Assembly (NCBI GenBank): GCA_958399925.1
Contig: CATXOC010000001.1
Span: 248,001 to 312,000, forward strand
Direction of reading: 5' to 3'
Origin: an uncultured Candidatus Saccharibacteria bacterium
GTDB taxonomy: Bacteria > Patescibacteriota > Saccharimonadia > Saccharimonadales > Saccharimonadaceae
Length of the DNA stretch: 64,000 nucleotides
Positions within the stretch are counted from its first letter, which is position 1, and every line of letters starts with the position of its first letter. The translations under genes and the position numbers were made by a program. Positions 24,296 through 31,964 of the stretch are shown piece after piece. A model generated the notes under the pieces. It did no database searches and was not told where the DNA came from. It saw only the letters and a program-made list of their open reading frames with translations.

Positions 24296-26023
24296 GTGGC
24301 AGTGGCTCATAGTAATCTAATTGATCAGATTTTGATTAGCCGTGGCTATAAAACTGCCTTGGCTCGTCAGGCATTTTTAAGTCCTGATTACGAAGCAGCT
24401 AAACATGATCCGATGTTATTGCCGGACATGGGCAAGGCAATCGCTCGACTGAAGCAGGCGCTAGAAAACGACGACCAAATCACAATATATGGTGATTACG
24501 ATGTTGATGGCATGACGGCAACAGCGTTACTACTAGATGCTTTGCCGCGGTTTGGCTTTCGCGTTGATAACTACACGCCGGATCGTTTCCGCGAAGGCTA
24601 CGGGCTCAACAAGAAAGCGGTCGAGACACTGGCGGCACGTGGTACTAAACTAATTTTGACGGTAGATAATGGTATCGTGTCGCTACCTGAAGTTGCCCGA
24701 GCAAACGAGCTAGGCATTGATGTTATTGTGACTGATCATCATAGTCCACGGAAGGACTTGCCCGACGCAGCGGCAGTGGTTGACCCGAAAATTATCCAGT
24801 TTAATAACCCAGAGAAATATGACGATAATTATGTGCTGAAGCCGGAATATGCTGACTCTGGTTTGTATCCATTCTTGGATATGTGTGGCTGTGGTGTGGC
24901 TTTTAAATTAGTGCAGCAACTGCAGAAAGAATTTCCAGACAAGCTGCCAATGGGGCAGGAGAAGTGGCTGCTAGACTTGGTGGCGCTTGGTACTGTTAGT
25001 GATGTGGTAGCGCTGAAAGACGAGAACCGCGCTTATGTAAAGTGGGGGCTAGAAGTTATCAAGAAGACTCGTCGCCCGGGTATCCGTGCGTTAGCGGCGG
25101 TTGCGGGCGTGCCACTAGATGCGATTGACTCGCGCGCAATCGGTTTTATGCTGGGGCCTCGCTTGAATGCTTCGGGGCGTCTAAAGCATGCACGGATAGC
25201 AATCGAGCTACTGACGACGTACGACAACGAGCGCGCGCTAGCTCTCGCTGAACAATTAAATGAACTGAACAATCAGCGCAAGAAGTTGCAGAACGAAATT
25301 TATGAACAAGCCGCAAAACAGGTTGATGTAACGCAGCCGATTGCCATAGCAGTGGGTGATGGTTGGCATGAAGGTGTGGTTGGCATTGTGGCTAGTAAGA
25401 TTGAGGAAAAGTTTGAGCGACCAGCTTTTGTCTTCAGTCGTACGCCAACAGGTGTCAAGGCGTCGGGCCGTTCGTTTGGCGACTTTTCGATTGCGGCGGC
25501 AATTACTGCGACGCGCGATTTGCTGATAAAAGGAGGTGGTCATGTGGCTGCTGGTGGATTGACTGTGTCGCCGAATAACTTTGATAAATGGTGTGCAGCA
25601 GTGCAGGATTACTATCGCTCGCTACACTTGCCAGATCAGCGCCACTTACTATATCCCGTGCCAGACCTGACGGTAACGGATTTTAGTGGACTGACTGTGC
25701 AAATGGTGCAAGAGCTGAACTTACTGGAGCCTTTTGGCGCGGCTAACGAAGTTCCTGTGTTCAAACTGCAAAACGTCATGGTGACGAATCGTCGCACCAT
25801 GGGCAGCGACAGTCAGCATGTCAGGTATACCTTTATGGATGCAAACAATGTTAGTCTGGATGCCATCGCCTTTAATGCTGCTGATCGCTTTGCTATTATG
25901 CCGTTTGACGATAGTGGTGCGCCGCAGTATATCGACGCCTTGGTTGAACTAGAACTTAACGAATGGCATGGTGTTCAATCAGTCGAAGGCAAGTTGATTA
26001 AGCTGGACGCTATTGAACGCTAG
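24296..26023 (+). CDS. recJ: Single-stranded-DNA-specific exonuclease RecJ
   Basis: This 575-residue DHH-family 5'-3' exonuclease acts in recombination and repair. It has YGDYDVDG (metal-binding Asp, about 65-72), the DNG motif, TDHHS (about 147-151), the DHHA1-type motif GGGHVAAGG (about 412-420) and the C-terminal OB-like region. The start is taken as GTG 24296, 7 nt after the regulator stop, giving MAVAHSNLIDQ; an in-frame GTG at 24302 is possible. The ribosome binding site is weak, so coupling with the upstream gene is likely. The length matches typical RecJ. Confidence 0.93.
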   Translation: MAVAHSNLIDQILISRGYKTALARQAFLSPDYEAAKHDPMLLPDMGKAIARLKQALENDDQITIYGDYDVDGMTATALLLDALPRFGFRVDNYTPDRFREGYGLNKKAVETLAARGTKLILTVDNGIVSLPEVARANELGIDVIVTDHHSPRKDLPDAAAVVDPKIIQFNNPEKYDDNYVLKPEYADSGLYPFLDMCGCGVAFKLVQQLQKEFPDKLPMGQEKWLLDLVALGTVSDVVALKDENRAYVKWGLEVIKKTRRPGIRALAAVAGVPLDAIDSRAIGFMLGPRLNASGRLKHARIAIELLTTYDNERALALAEQLNELNNQRKKLQNEIYEQAAKQVDVTQPIAIAVGDGWHEGVVGIVASKIEEKFERPAFVFSRTPTGVKASGRSFGDFSIAAAITATRDLLIKGGGHVAAGGLTVSPNNFDKWCAAVQDYYRSLHLPDQRHLLYPVPDLTVTDFSGLTVQMVQELNLLEPFGAANEVPVFKLQNVMVTNRRTMGSDSQHVRYTFMDANNVSLDAIAFNAADRFAIMPFDDSGAPQYIDALVELELNEWHGVQSVEGKLIKLDAIER

Positions 26024-26062
26024 TATTAGTAGCACTGTGACTAGCTTGACGAATTGCTTGAC

Positions 26063-26090
26063 TGGACAAATGCGTTATATCTGATATAAT
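26063..26090 (+). promoter_or_regulatory. Promoter for rplU
   Basis: TGGACA (26063-26068), 16-nt spacer, TATAAT (26085-26090) preceded by TGA (extended). Leader about 30 nt with GAGGA before the ATG. Confidence 0.75.
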
Positions 26091-26127
26091 GAAGTAGCTA
26101 ACAATTAATTAAATGAGGATTTTATAA

Positions 26128-26433
26128 ATGAAAGCAGTCATTTCAAGCGGCAATAAACAGTATGTTGTTGCTGCTGGCGAGACCCTTTTGGTAGACAAGC
26201 TGCCAGAGGAACAGAAAGAGCTCACGTTTGACGCATTACTGACGATTGATGGTGATAAGACCACTGTCGGCACGCCAACCGTGAAAGGTGTTAAGGTGAA
26301 TGCTGAGGTGGTTGACGCCTTGGTGAAGGGCGAGAAAACTCTAGCTATTCGCTTTAAGGCTAAGAAGCGTGTCAATAAGGTACGTGGCGGTCGTCACGAA
26401 TATACTCGTATTAAGATTACTTCAATCAAATAG
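26128..26433 (+). CDS. rplU: 50S ribosomal protein L21
   Basis: This 101-residue protein starts MKAVISSGNKQYVVAAGE and contains KAKKRVNKVRGGRHEYTRIKI near its end; both the N-terminal strand and the basic C-terminal motif match L21. It binds 23S rRNA in the large subunit. In most bacteria rpmA (L27) follows rplU; here no rpmA follows, and instead a palindromic repeat region and rpsU are found. Confidence 0.93.
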   Translation: MKAVISSGNKQYVVAAGETLLVDKLPEEQKELTFDALLTIDGDKTTVGTPTVKGVKVNAEVVDALVKGEKTLAIRFKAKKRVNKVRGGRHEYTRIKITSIK

Positions 26434-26439
26434 TATTGA

Positions 26440-26740
26440 TCTAACCCACCGTCAGGCTAAAGCCTGCCACCTCCCTTTGCAAAAGGGAGGTATTTTATTA
26501 CTAACTAACCTACCGGCTCGGCTGGCGCCGACCCACCTCCCTTTGCAAAAAGGGGGGCAGAGTGTCGCACCTATCACACATACCTCCCTTTCTCAAAGGG
26601 AGGTGGCACGACGTAGTCGTGACGGAGGGTTCTAAAGTAGTTGCAATACTCCTTTCGTAAAAGGGAGGTGTGCTACAGGCGGAGTAAAAGGGAGGTATAC
26701 TACAGGTGGTGCAAAGGGAGGTGCTTAGTCTGGAAGTATT
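26440..26740. repeat. Cluster of palindromic intergenic repeats (CCTCCCTTT / AAAGGGAGG)
   Basis: The 344-bp gap between rplU and rpsU holds no gene but at least three copies of a two-hairpin element. Copy 1 (about 26443-26493) reads ACCCACCGTCA, a small AGGCT/AGCCT hairpin, then TGCCACCTCCCTTT, a short loop and AAAGGGAGGT. Copy 2 (about 26510-26560) is similar but degraded. Copy 3 (about 26580-26631) is inverted: ACCTCCCTTT, CTC, AAAGGGAGGTGGC, a CACGAC/GTCGTG hairpin, then GACGGAGGGTT. Partial GGGAGGT units follow up to 26723. The hairpin with the T run near 26495 may terminate rplU. Confidence 0.8.
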
Positions 26741-26759
26741 TGGAAAACTTGCCAATATC

Positions 26760-26768
26760 TGATATAAT
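26760..26768 (+). promoter_or_regulatory. Extended -10 for predicted leaderless rpsU mRNA
   Basis: TGA-TATAAT ends 9 nt before ATG 26778; the predicted start of transcription is near 26775, with no ribosome binding site. Confidence 0.6.
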
Positions 26769-26777
26769 GTCTTTGAT

Positions 26778-27002
26778 ATGATTACAGTGAAGAGAAAAGA
26801 TGCGCGTGAAGCTAACGAGAACTTGCTTCGTCGATTTAATCGCCGCGTTCTACAGTCGGGCGTGATTGCCAAGGCTAAAGCATCGCAGCGTTATAGCAAG
26901 CCAATGAGCAAGACTGAGCGCCGCAATAGCGCTATCATCCGTGAACAGCGCAAGGCTGAGAAGACTCTACAAATTCGCCTTGGTCTAGCTAAAGCACGTT
27001 AA
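26778..27002 (+). CDS. rpsU: 30S ribosomal protein S21
   Basis: This 74-residue basic protein begins MITVKRKDAREANENLLRRFNRRV, the characteristic S21 N-terminal helix, and continues with a long basic helix (KTERRNSAIIREQRKAEK). S21 helps the 30S subunit bind mRNA near the anti-Shine-Dalgarno region, so it is notable that its own mRNA appears leaderless. A terminator follows at 27020-27046. Confidence 0.85.
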   Translation: MITVKRKDAREANENLLRRFNRRVLQSGVIAKAKASQRYSKPMSKTERRNSAIIREQRKAEKTLQIRLGLAKAR

Positions 27003-27019
27003 CCGATTAAACAGCGGAC

Positions 27020-27046
27020 AAAATCCCCTCTAGATGAGGGGATTTT
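27020..27046 (+). terminator. Intrinsic terminator of rpsU
   Basis: AAAATCCCCTC pairs with GAGGGGATTTT around TAGAT, followed by T-rich sequence. Confidence 0.9.
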
Positions 27047-27122
27047 GTTGTGGCTGTGTGCTACTAATACCTTTGGATAAACGCCTTTAAATAGTATGCT
27101 TTATTAATTTCACATAATACCC

Positions 27123-27151
27123 TTGCAATAATTTGATAAATGGTTTATAGT
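27123..27151 (+). promoter_or_regulatory. Promoter for unknown gene at 27220
   Basis: TTGCAA (27123-27128), 17-nt spacer, TATAGT (27146-27151). The leader is about 60 nt and has AAAGGA before the ATG. Confidence 0.7.
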
Positions 27152-27219
27152 ATTAAAGCTAAGCAGTGTGAGGAGCACTAGTTTAGTAGTCCTTAAAAAT
27201 CTAGTGAAAGGAATGGACT

Positions 27220-27966
27220 ATGCGTCCGATTGTTTCGAGGCCTGAGTTAGATTCAAATACTGTTAATGCAATGATTGAGCGTCAGCTTTATTATTGCAGA
27301 GTTAACGATGAGTTACGGCTGAAATATCCCAATCGTGAAGGTGTGTACAAGTTTCTCGACAACAAAGGTAATAACAGGGCGTCGTGCACATCCTTGGAGG
27401 TACGTTCGGCTACGGATTACATCCTGTCGTTGCAGGGTGTATCTGTTGAAATGCATACGGGCAACTATGATGCTGACCATGAAGCGACTATGAAACGTAG
27501 CTTAAACAACGAACTCGGTGCTTTAGGCGTACCAAAGCTGCTACCAAATTACAATGTGTCGTACCGGAGTTCAGAGTATCGTCATTGGACGGTTAATGGG
27601 TGGACACCCGATAGGGTTATTCCTCCGGCTGGTCACAAGTGCGACTGGACACATCTGACGCTACTGGTTAAACCGAGCTACCGGTATAATGGAGTGTGCT
27701 TTGCTGATCTGGATCAAGATACGCGAATGCAACTGCTGGAACCTTGCGTGTCTGATGCTCGACCTAGCGAAGAGTGGGGTTCAACTATTGTCACGCTAGT
27801 TTGGCTGGACAGCCAAGCAGGCGATGACGACCTTACTTACGGGTTGCGCGCTTGGACTAATCGTACAACAGTCAAACTGTACAAGGATGAGGCGAATCTG
27901 GTGCGCGATCCGAAAGTTCTGGCTACTTTTTACAAGCAAGTGCGTCAATATATGGAGGCGGAGTAG
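27220..27966 (+). CDS. Lineage-specific protein of unknown function
   Basis: This 248-residue soluble protein has no signal peptide or membrane segment. It has a helical N-terminal part (NAMIERQLYYCRVNDELRLKYPNREGVYKFL) and a mixed region with HWTVNGWTPDRVIPPAGHKCDWTH and EEWGSTIVTLVWLD. I do not recognise the fold. AAAGGA at about 27209 supports ATG 27220. It is monocistronic: its own promoter is upstream and a strong terminator follows at 28009. Similar isolated single-gene units with strong promoters occur at 47049, 47669 and 49194. Confidence 0.6.
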   Translation: MRPIVSRPELDSNTVNAMIERQLYYCRVNDELRLKYPNREGVYKFLDNKGNNRASCTSLEVRSATDYILSLQGVSVEMHTGNYDADHEATMKRSLNNELGALGVPKLLPNYNVSYRSSEYRHWTVNGWTPDRVIPPAGHKCDWTHLTLLVKPSYRYNGVCFADLDQDTRMQLLEPCVSDARPSEEWGSTIVTLVWLDSQAGDDDLTYGLRAWTNRTTVKLYKDEANLVRDPKVLATFYKQVRQYMEAE

Positions 27967-28008
27967 TTAACCTGCTTTAGCTGATTTGAGTATTATCCAA
28001 CACTAGAT

Positions 28009-28042
28009 GATCCTGCTGACATAATGTCAGCAGGATCTTTTT
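28009..28042 (+). terminator. Strong intrinsic terminator
   Basis: GATCCTGCTGACA pairs perfectly with TGTCAGCAGGATC around TAA, followed by TTTTTATTT. Confidence 0.95.
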
Positions 28043-28044
28043 AT

Positions 28045-28073
28045 TTGACCGACCAAACCTGTTATACTATAAG
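28045..28073 (+). promoter_or_regulatory. Promoter for yqeY-adk-map
   Basis: TTGACC (28045-28050), 17-nt spacer, TATAAG (28068-28073); a TATACT at 28063 is an alternative -10. It drives a tightly packed three-gene operon. Confidence 0.6.
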
Positions 28074-28092
28074 TATAAGAAAAGGAAGTAGT

Positions 28093-28542
28093 ATGAGTTT
28101 AATGGAACATATTAATGCTGATTACAAGGCGGCCATGTTGGCGCATGATGAGGTTAAAAAGGTAACTCTAGGTGGCTTAAAATCGGCATTTTTATACAAG
28201 AAAGTGGATCTGGGCAACAAAGATGATCTGACTGAAGCACAGATGTTGGACGTAATTACAGCACAGGTAAAACAACGTGATGATTCGATCGCGATATACA
28301 AGCAAGCTGGCGACGCCGAGCGCGAGGCTGAAGAGCAGACGCAGCGAGATATTTTGGCGGCTTATTTGCCAAAACCACTAACGGCGGACGAGCTGTCAGC
28401 GGTCGTTTCAGAGGTAATTTCGAGTAACAAATTTACTCAGAAAGAGTTTGGTAAAGTAGTCGCAGTAGTCAAAGCCAAAGTTGGCCACAGCGCGACTGGC
28501 GGTGATATTGCTGCGGCAATTAAGAAGGAGTTTAGTAAATAA
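28093..28542 (+). CDS. yqeY: GatB/YqeY domain protein
   Basis: This 149-residue helical protein starts at ATG 28093 after AAAGGA at 28081-28086. The sequence MSLMEHINADYKAAMLAHDEVKKVTLGGLKSAF matches the YqeY family, which shares the C-terminal tRNA-recognition domain of GatB, and the tail VGHSATGGDIAAAIKKEF fits. Stand-alone YqeY proteins have no firmly known function; links to tRNA-dependent amidotransferase or translation are family-level knowledge. Its stop codon overlaps the adk start by 1 nt. Confidence 0.88.
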   Translation: MSLMEHINADYKAAMLAHDEVKKVTLGGLKSAFLYKKVDLGNKDDLTEAQMLDVITAQVKQRDDSIAIYKQAGDAEREAEEQTQRDILAAYLPKPLTADELSAVVSEVISSNKFTQKEFGKVVAVVKAKVGHSATGGDIAAAIKKEFSK

Positions 28543-29102
28543 TGATTTTGATGTTTGGTCCTGCAGGTGCAGGTAAATCTCTACAAGGACAATTTCTAGC
28601 GCTAAGACACAATTGGTCATGGTTTAGTGCAGGGCAGCTGTTGCGTGAGGCTAAAAATCCGGAAATACTCGAGATCATGGAGAAGGGTAATCTAGTTCCA
28701 CCTGAGATGGTGAATTGCACCGTGTTCAAAAAGCTAGATGATCAGTTCGACCTAAATAAAGTGATTTTAGATGGCTATCCGCGCAGTCTTGATCAGGCAA
28801 CGGCGCTATCAGATTACCTAAACAAGCGTTTTGGTCGCGAAGCTGTGTCGTTAATTGTCTGCTTTGACGTAACAACCGAGGAAATTCTGCGTCGTCTGGC
28901 GCTACGTGGTCGCTTGGATGACAATGAAGCAACTATTCGCCACCGCCTAGAGGTGTATCAGGGCGAGACGCAACCGTTGCTGGATTATTATGCTAGCCGC
29001 GGCGTTCAGATTGCTCATGTTGACGGCAATCGTACACCGGGTGCGATCTTTGATGATGTCGAGAAGATTGTCGAGCAGCGTCATATTGCGGAGGACAAAT
29101 AG
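28542..29102 (+). CDS. adk: Adenylate kinase, short form without LID
   Basis: This 186-residue kinase converts AMP and ATP to two ADP. It has the P-loop GPAGAGKS (about 6-13), the AMP-site segment DGYPRSLDQA and RRLALRGRLDDNEATIRHRLEVY, but the zinc or LID insertion is missing between LRGR and DDNE, so it is a short-type enzyme. Other nucleoside monophosphate kinases of this family (for example UMP/CMP kinase) cannot be excluded; no pyrH occurs in the rpsB-frr cluster of this window. The gene overlaps yqeY by one base and abuts map, as adk and map do in many bacteria. Confidence 0.85.
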   Translation: MILMFGPAGAGKSLQGQFLALRHNWSWFSAGQLLREAKNPEILEIMEKGNLVPPEMVNCTVFKKLDDQFDLNKVILDGYPRSLDQATALSDYLNKRFGREAVSLIVCFDVTTEEILRRLALRGRLDDNEATIRHRLEVYQGETQPLLDYYASRGVQIAHVDGNRTPGAIFDDVEKIVEQRHIAEDK

Positions 29103-29894
29103 ATGCCGCGCATGGTAGCTGCACAGAACTTTACACCTGCTGAAATTGACCATATGCGTGAGGCTGGCAAAATTCTGGCTAGTCTGTACCGCGATGTGCG
29201 GAAGGAAGTGGTTGAAGGTGCGACGCCGAAGGATATTGATGCTTGGTTCGCTCGCGAGATTAAAGCACGTGGTGCGCATGCGACCTACTTGGATCCTGAT
29301 GTAAATTTCCCAGGAGTAATATGTATTAGTGTTAACGATACGGTTGTGCACGGCGTGCCAACGGATGTTCCGTTTGAGAAGGGCGATGTAATCAGCTTTG
29401 ATCTAGTGGTGGACGTCGATGGTATGAAAGCGGACGGTGCCTTTACTATGCTAACTGATGATGAAAAGCCAACCGGCGTTAAAAAGATGCTAATCCATAC
29501 GACTGAGAAGTCGCTTTATGCAGGTATTGATGCTGTGAAACATGCAATTAAGCTAGGTGATGATTTTGTGCGTATGGGTGATATCGGTGCGGCAGTTGAG
29601 GGAGTACTAAGGCATGAACGCCTAGGTGTAGTGCGTGATTTAGTAGGCCATGGTATCGGCAGGGCAATGCACGAAGAGCCAGACATTCCAAACTACGGCC
29701 GTCGTGGCACTGGCATGATGGTGCCAGTTGGCAATGCTATTGCAATTGAACCGATGGCTACACTGGGTACTTGGAAAGTTTCGTACACTGATGATGGCTG
29801 GACTATCAAGACGCGCGATGGCTCGCTAGCAGCGCACTTTGAGCACACTTTGCTGCTCCATCCTGACCGTGTCGAAATCATTACCAAGTTGTAA
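29103..29894 (+). CDS. map: Methionine aminopeptidase type I
   Basis: This 263-residue metalloprotease removes the initiator Met from nascent proteins. Metal ligands are visible: Asp in SFDLVV and ADGAF, His in GHGIGRAMHEEP, Glu in AIEPM and in FEHTLLL; the substrate His lies in NDTVVHGVP. Its start directly follows the adk stop codon. It acts after the deformylase encoded at 14433. A terminator follows at 29919. Confidence 0.95.
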   Translation: MPRMVAAQNFTPAEIDHMREAGKILASLYRDVRKEVVEGATPKDIDAWFAREIKARGAHATYLDPDVNFPGVICISVNDTVVHGVPTDVPFEKGDVISFDLVVDVDGMKADGAFTMLTDDEKPTGVKKMLIHTTEKSLYAGIDAVKHAIKLGDDFVRMGDIGAAVEGVLRHERLGVVRDLVGHGIGRAMHEEPDIPNYGRRGTGMMVPVGNAIAIEPMATLGTWKVSYTDDGWTIKTRDGSLAAHFEHTLLLHPDRVEIITKL

Positions 29895-29918
29895 CTTTTT
29901 AATGTGATGTGCTACCAT

Positions 29919-29948
29919 AAAATAGCTATCCGATGGGTAGCTATTTTT
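29919..29948 (+). terminator. Intrinsic terminator of map operon
   Basis: AAATAGCTATCC pairs with GGGTAGCTATTT around GAT, followed by a T run. Confidence 0.9.
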
Positions 29949-29977
29949 GTACATTTCAACTTAGGAAGGTGATTGTT

Positions 29978-31299
29978 GTGGTTCGTGATAGCGAACTGGA
30001 TCAGCTGAAGTCTGCCATGGACGCAGCGTTTGAACGTATGAACGCGGCGCGCAATGCAATGGACTTATCGTGGTCGCGGCGGTCAAACCTGTGTGACCAA
30101 ATGAATACAGCATATGAACGGCTGTCTCCACTGCGCAATCGCATGGAGCAGACGTGGCAAGATTTGCAAGATGCGCGCGACCGTCAACAGCGAATTTGGG
30201 AATCAATGGACCATGGTGGCAGTAGCGAATATGAGCGTCTGACGGAGCTGATTAACGAAGCGAAGTCTAACGCTGATGCAGCATACGCCAATGCGCAAGA
30301 TGCATTCCAAGACTCTCGTAGCGCCTATGATAGTCACGATGGCGCTGCGGCAAAAGAGTACTCAGAGGGGGCTCATCGCTATCTGGACGAGTGTCATGGG
30401 TATAAGACGAATTTCAGCGTTACGTTGAGGAGCGTCGCGAAGTGGCGCGTCAGCAAAAATCCGGTGGCTCAGAGCTACGTGAAGCTAAGTCGGAAACTGA
30501 TCGCCTGCGTTCAGAGCACGAGCGACTTCATTCGGACTATGTCTCATCTAAATTTGAGTGGCAGTCGCTACGTGAGCGTTATCTCGAGGCCAAGGCTGAG
30601 AATGAGCGCGATACCGCGAACTATAAATCGGTCAAGGCGGATTTTGACCACGCTCACGATGCCTACATTCGGCGTCGCGACTTGGTTCAAAGTCAACGCA
30701 AACACGAGAAGGATTCGGATCGTGAGCTCGCGCGCAAGGCTGGTGTACCTAGCCAATACCTCGACAACGTCCTGGTAAAGCGTGATACTGACGGGACCGT
30801 CAATATCTACTATGGTGGCCTCGATACGCCCGACGGACTTGGTCATGGTCATTGCAGTATTGACTCTTCTGGCAAGGTAACTTATGACCGCGCACCTGGC
30901 GAAGCCCATGGTGCACAGAACTATAAGGATTCTAGCCACAAGAAGGCTGCACGCTCTAGCCAGATGGGTCGCGTTGCGCACGACAACACGAAGAACGCCG
31001 ACTTCTTTGGTAGTGATGACTATCGCATGAGTGATCACGCTGCTTTCTGGCCACCTGTCCATACAGTGGATGAGTGGGGCTGCGACATCACCATTGCTTT
31101 TGGCAAGGGTGATCACGAGGGTGAAACTCTAATCTGCGATGGTCATGTTAGCGCCAAGGAGTTCTGGGGTATGAAATATATCCAGGAGGGTTCCAAGAAG
31201 GTCAAGGTGAAGCGCCATGATCATTACATGCCAGACGGTAGTCCTGCCGGAAAGCACAAGAATCGTGGCAACTACACTGGAGATCTTAATCGCGACTAA
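29978..31299 (+). pseudogene. Coiled-coil protein with GHGH C-terminal domain, interrupted by a frameshift
   Basis: The first frame starts at GTG 29978 (AGGAAGG at 29963-29969, 8-nt spacing) and encodes a helical coiled coil ending near HRYLDECHGYK at about 30405. The coiled-coil pattern then continues in the +1-shifted frame: after the TAA at 30403-30405 that frame reads DEFQRYVEERREVARQQKSG and continues to the stop at 31299. One inserted base at about 30405 (for example AA to AAA in TATAAG) would join them into one protein of about 440 residues. The C-terminal domain has YYGGLDTPDGLGHGHCSID...VTYDRAPGEAHG, a pattern I recall from actinobacterial hypothetical proteins. A true mutation, a sequencing error or programmed frameshifting cannot be separated from sequence alone. 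Confidence 0.7.
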
Positions 31300-31317
31300 C
31301 CTTACTAAGGCTTAAGA

Positions 31318-31345
31318 CGACCGTTGCCAAGCGGTCGCCTTTTTG
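31318..31345 (+). terminator. Intrinsic terminator
   Basis: CGACCG (31318-31323) pairs with CGGTCG (31332-31337), followed by CCTTTTT. The next promoter's TATAAT begins at 31346, directly after it. Confidence 0.85.
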
Positions 31346-31351
31346 TATAAT
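31346..31351 (+). promoter_or_regulatory. -10 box for predicted leaderless mRNA
   Basis: TATAAT ends 8 nt before ATG 31360; there is no ribosome binding site between. Confidence 0.55.
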
Positions 31352-31359
31352 GAATTGTA

Positions 31360-31914
31360 ATGACGAACACGAGGAAACTTGATAACTTGAATATTTACGG
31401 TGAACAATCTAACGGTAAACAGCTAATGATGCACTTGCGAGAGTGTATTAACCGAAGGCTGCATTCGAAAGAAGCTATTTATTGCCAGAACGATAGAAAC
31501 AGTGTGGATGCGCGCGAACAAGCGGCCTATGCGGTTTTTACTGTATTGAACGGAGACAGCTCAACGTCGGATTGTCTACCTCAAATGGCTAATTTCATGC
31601 AGATGGTTAAAGACGCAGCATATGACGCGGCTGATTTGAGAGATATTAGCGGTGAATTGCCGTGGTTTGTCTTGTTGGGGTTAGTCGATGTGATGAACGA
31701 GATAGTTCAACAAGATAGGACAGCTAACGCATGTATTGGATATAGTGAAGATAGTTTAGTGTTTAAGATAATGAAAATATTGACTGCGCCAGAGTTGCAT
31801 CTAATGAACGACAGGATGACGATCGCTCAGGTAGAAGACAGAAAGAATCAAATTGAGGATTGGATTACTTTCGAAAAAGACTACGCAAACAATCCTCTAT
31901 TTGATAAAAGTTGA
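31360..31914 (+). CDS. Hypothetical helical protein
   Basis: This 184-residue protein begins MTNTRKLDNLNIYGEQSNG and appears mostly helical (QMANFMQMVKDAAYDAADLRDIS; FVLLGLVDVMNEIVQQ). No signal peptide, membrane segment or known motif is visible. The segment PWFVLLGLVDVMNEIV is hydrophobic but short and amphipathic. The gene has a TATAAT box immediately upstream and lies just before ftsA with a separate -10, so it is probably expressed independently. The function is unknown. Confidence 0.6.
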   Translation: MTNTRKLDNLNIYGEQSNGKQLMMHLRECINRRLHSKEAIYCQNDRNSVDAREQAAYAVFTVLNGDSSTSDCLPQMANFMQMVKDAAYDAADLRDISGELPWFVLLGLVDVMNEIVQQDRTANACIGYSEDSLVFKIMKILTAPELHLMNDRMTIAQVEDRKNQIEDWITFEKDYANNPLFDKS

Positions 31915-31947
31915 AGCTCTCGTAACTTTGCGCAGTAAACGTAACCG

Positions 31948-31956
31948 TGATATAAT
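31948..31956 (+). promoter_or_regulatory. Extended -10 for predicted leaderless ftsA mRNA
   Basis: TGA-TATAAT ends 8 nt before ATG 31965; predicted start of transcription at about 31963. Confidence 0.65.
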
Positions 31957-31964
31957 GGCACCAA

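Noticed and set aside
26510..26872. Minus-strand open frame through the palindromic repeats and into rpsU
   Set aside because: It consists of translated CCTCCC/GGGAGG repeats and the antisense of rpsU; there is no ribosome binding site or family similarity.
27165..27179. Hairpin AGTG/CACT with GAGGAG in the loop before the gene at 27220
   Set aside because: It recalls the leader hairpin at 523-540 but the stem has only four pairs, too weak to report as related.
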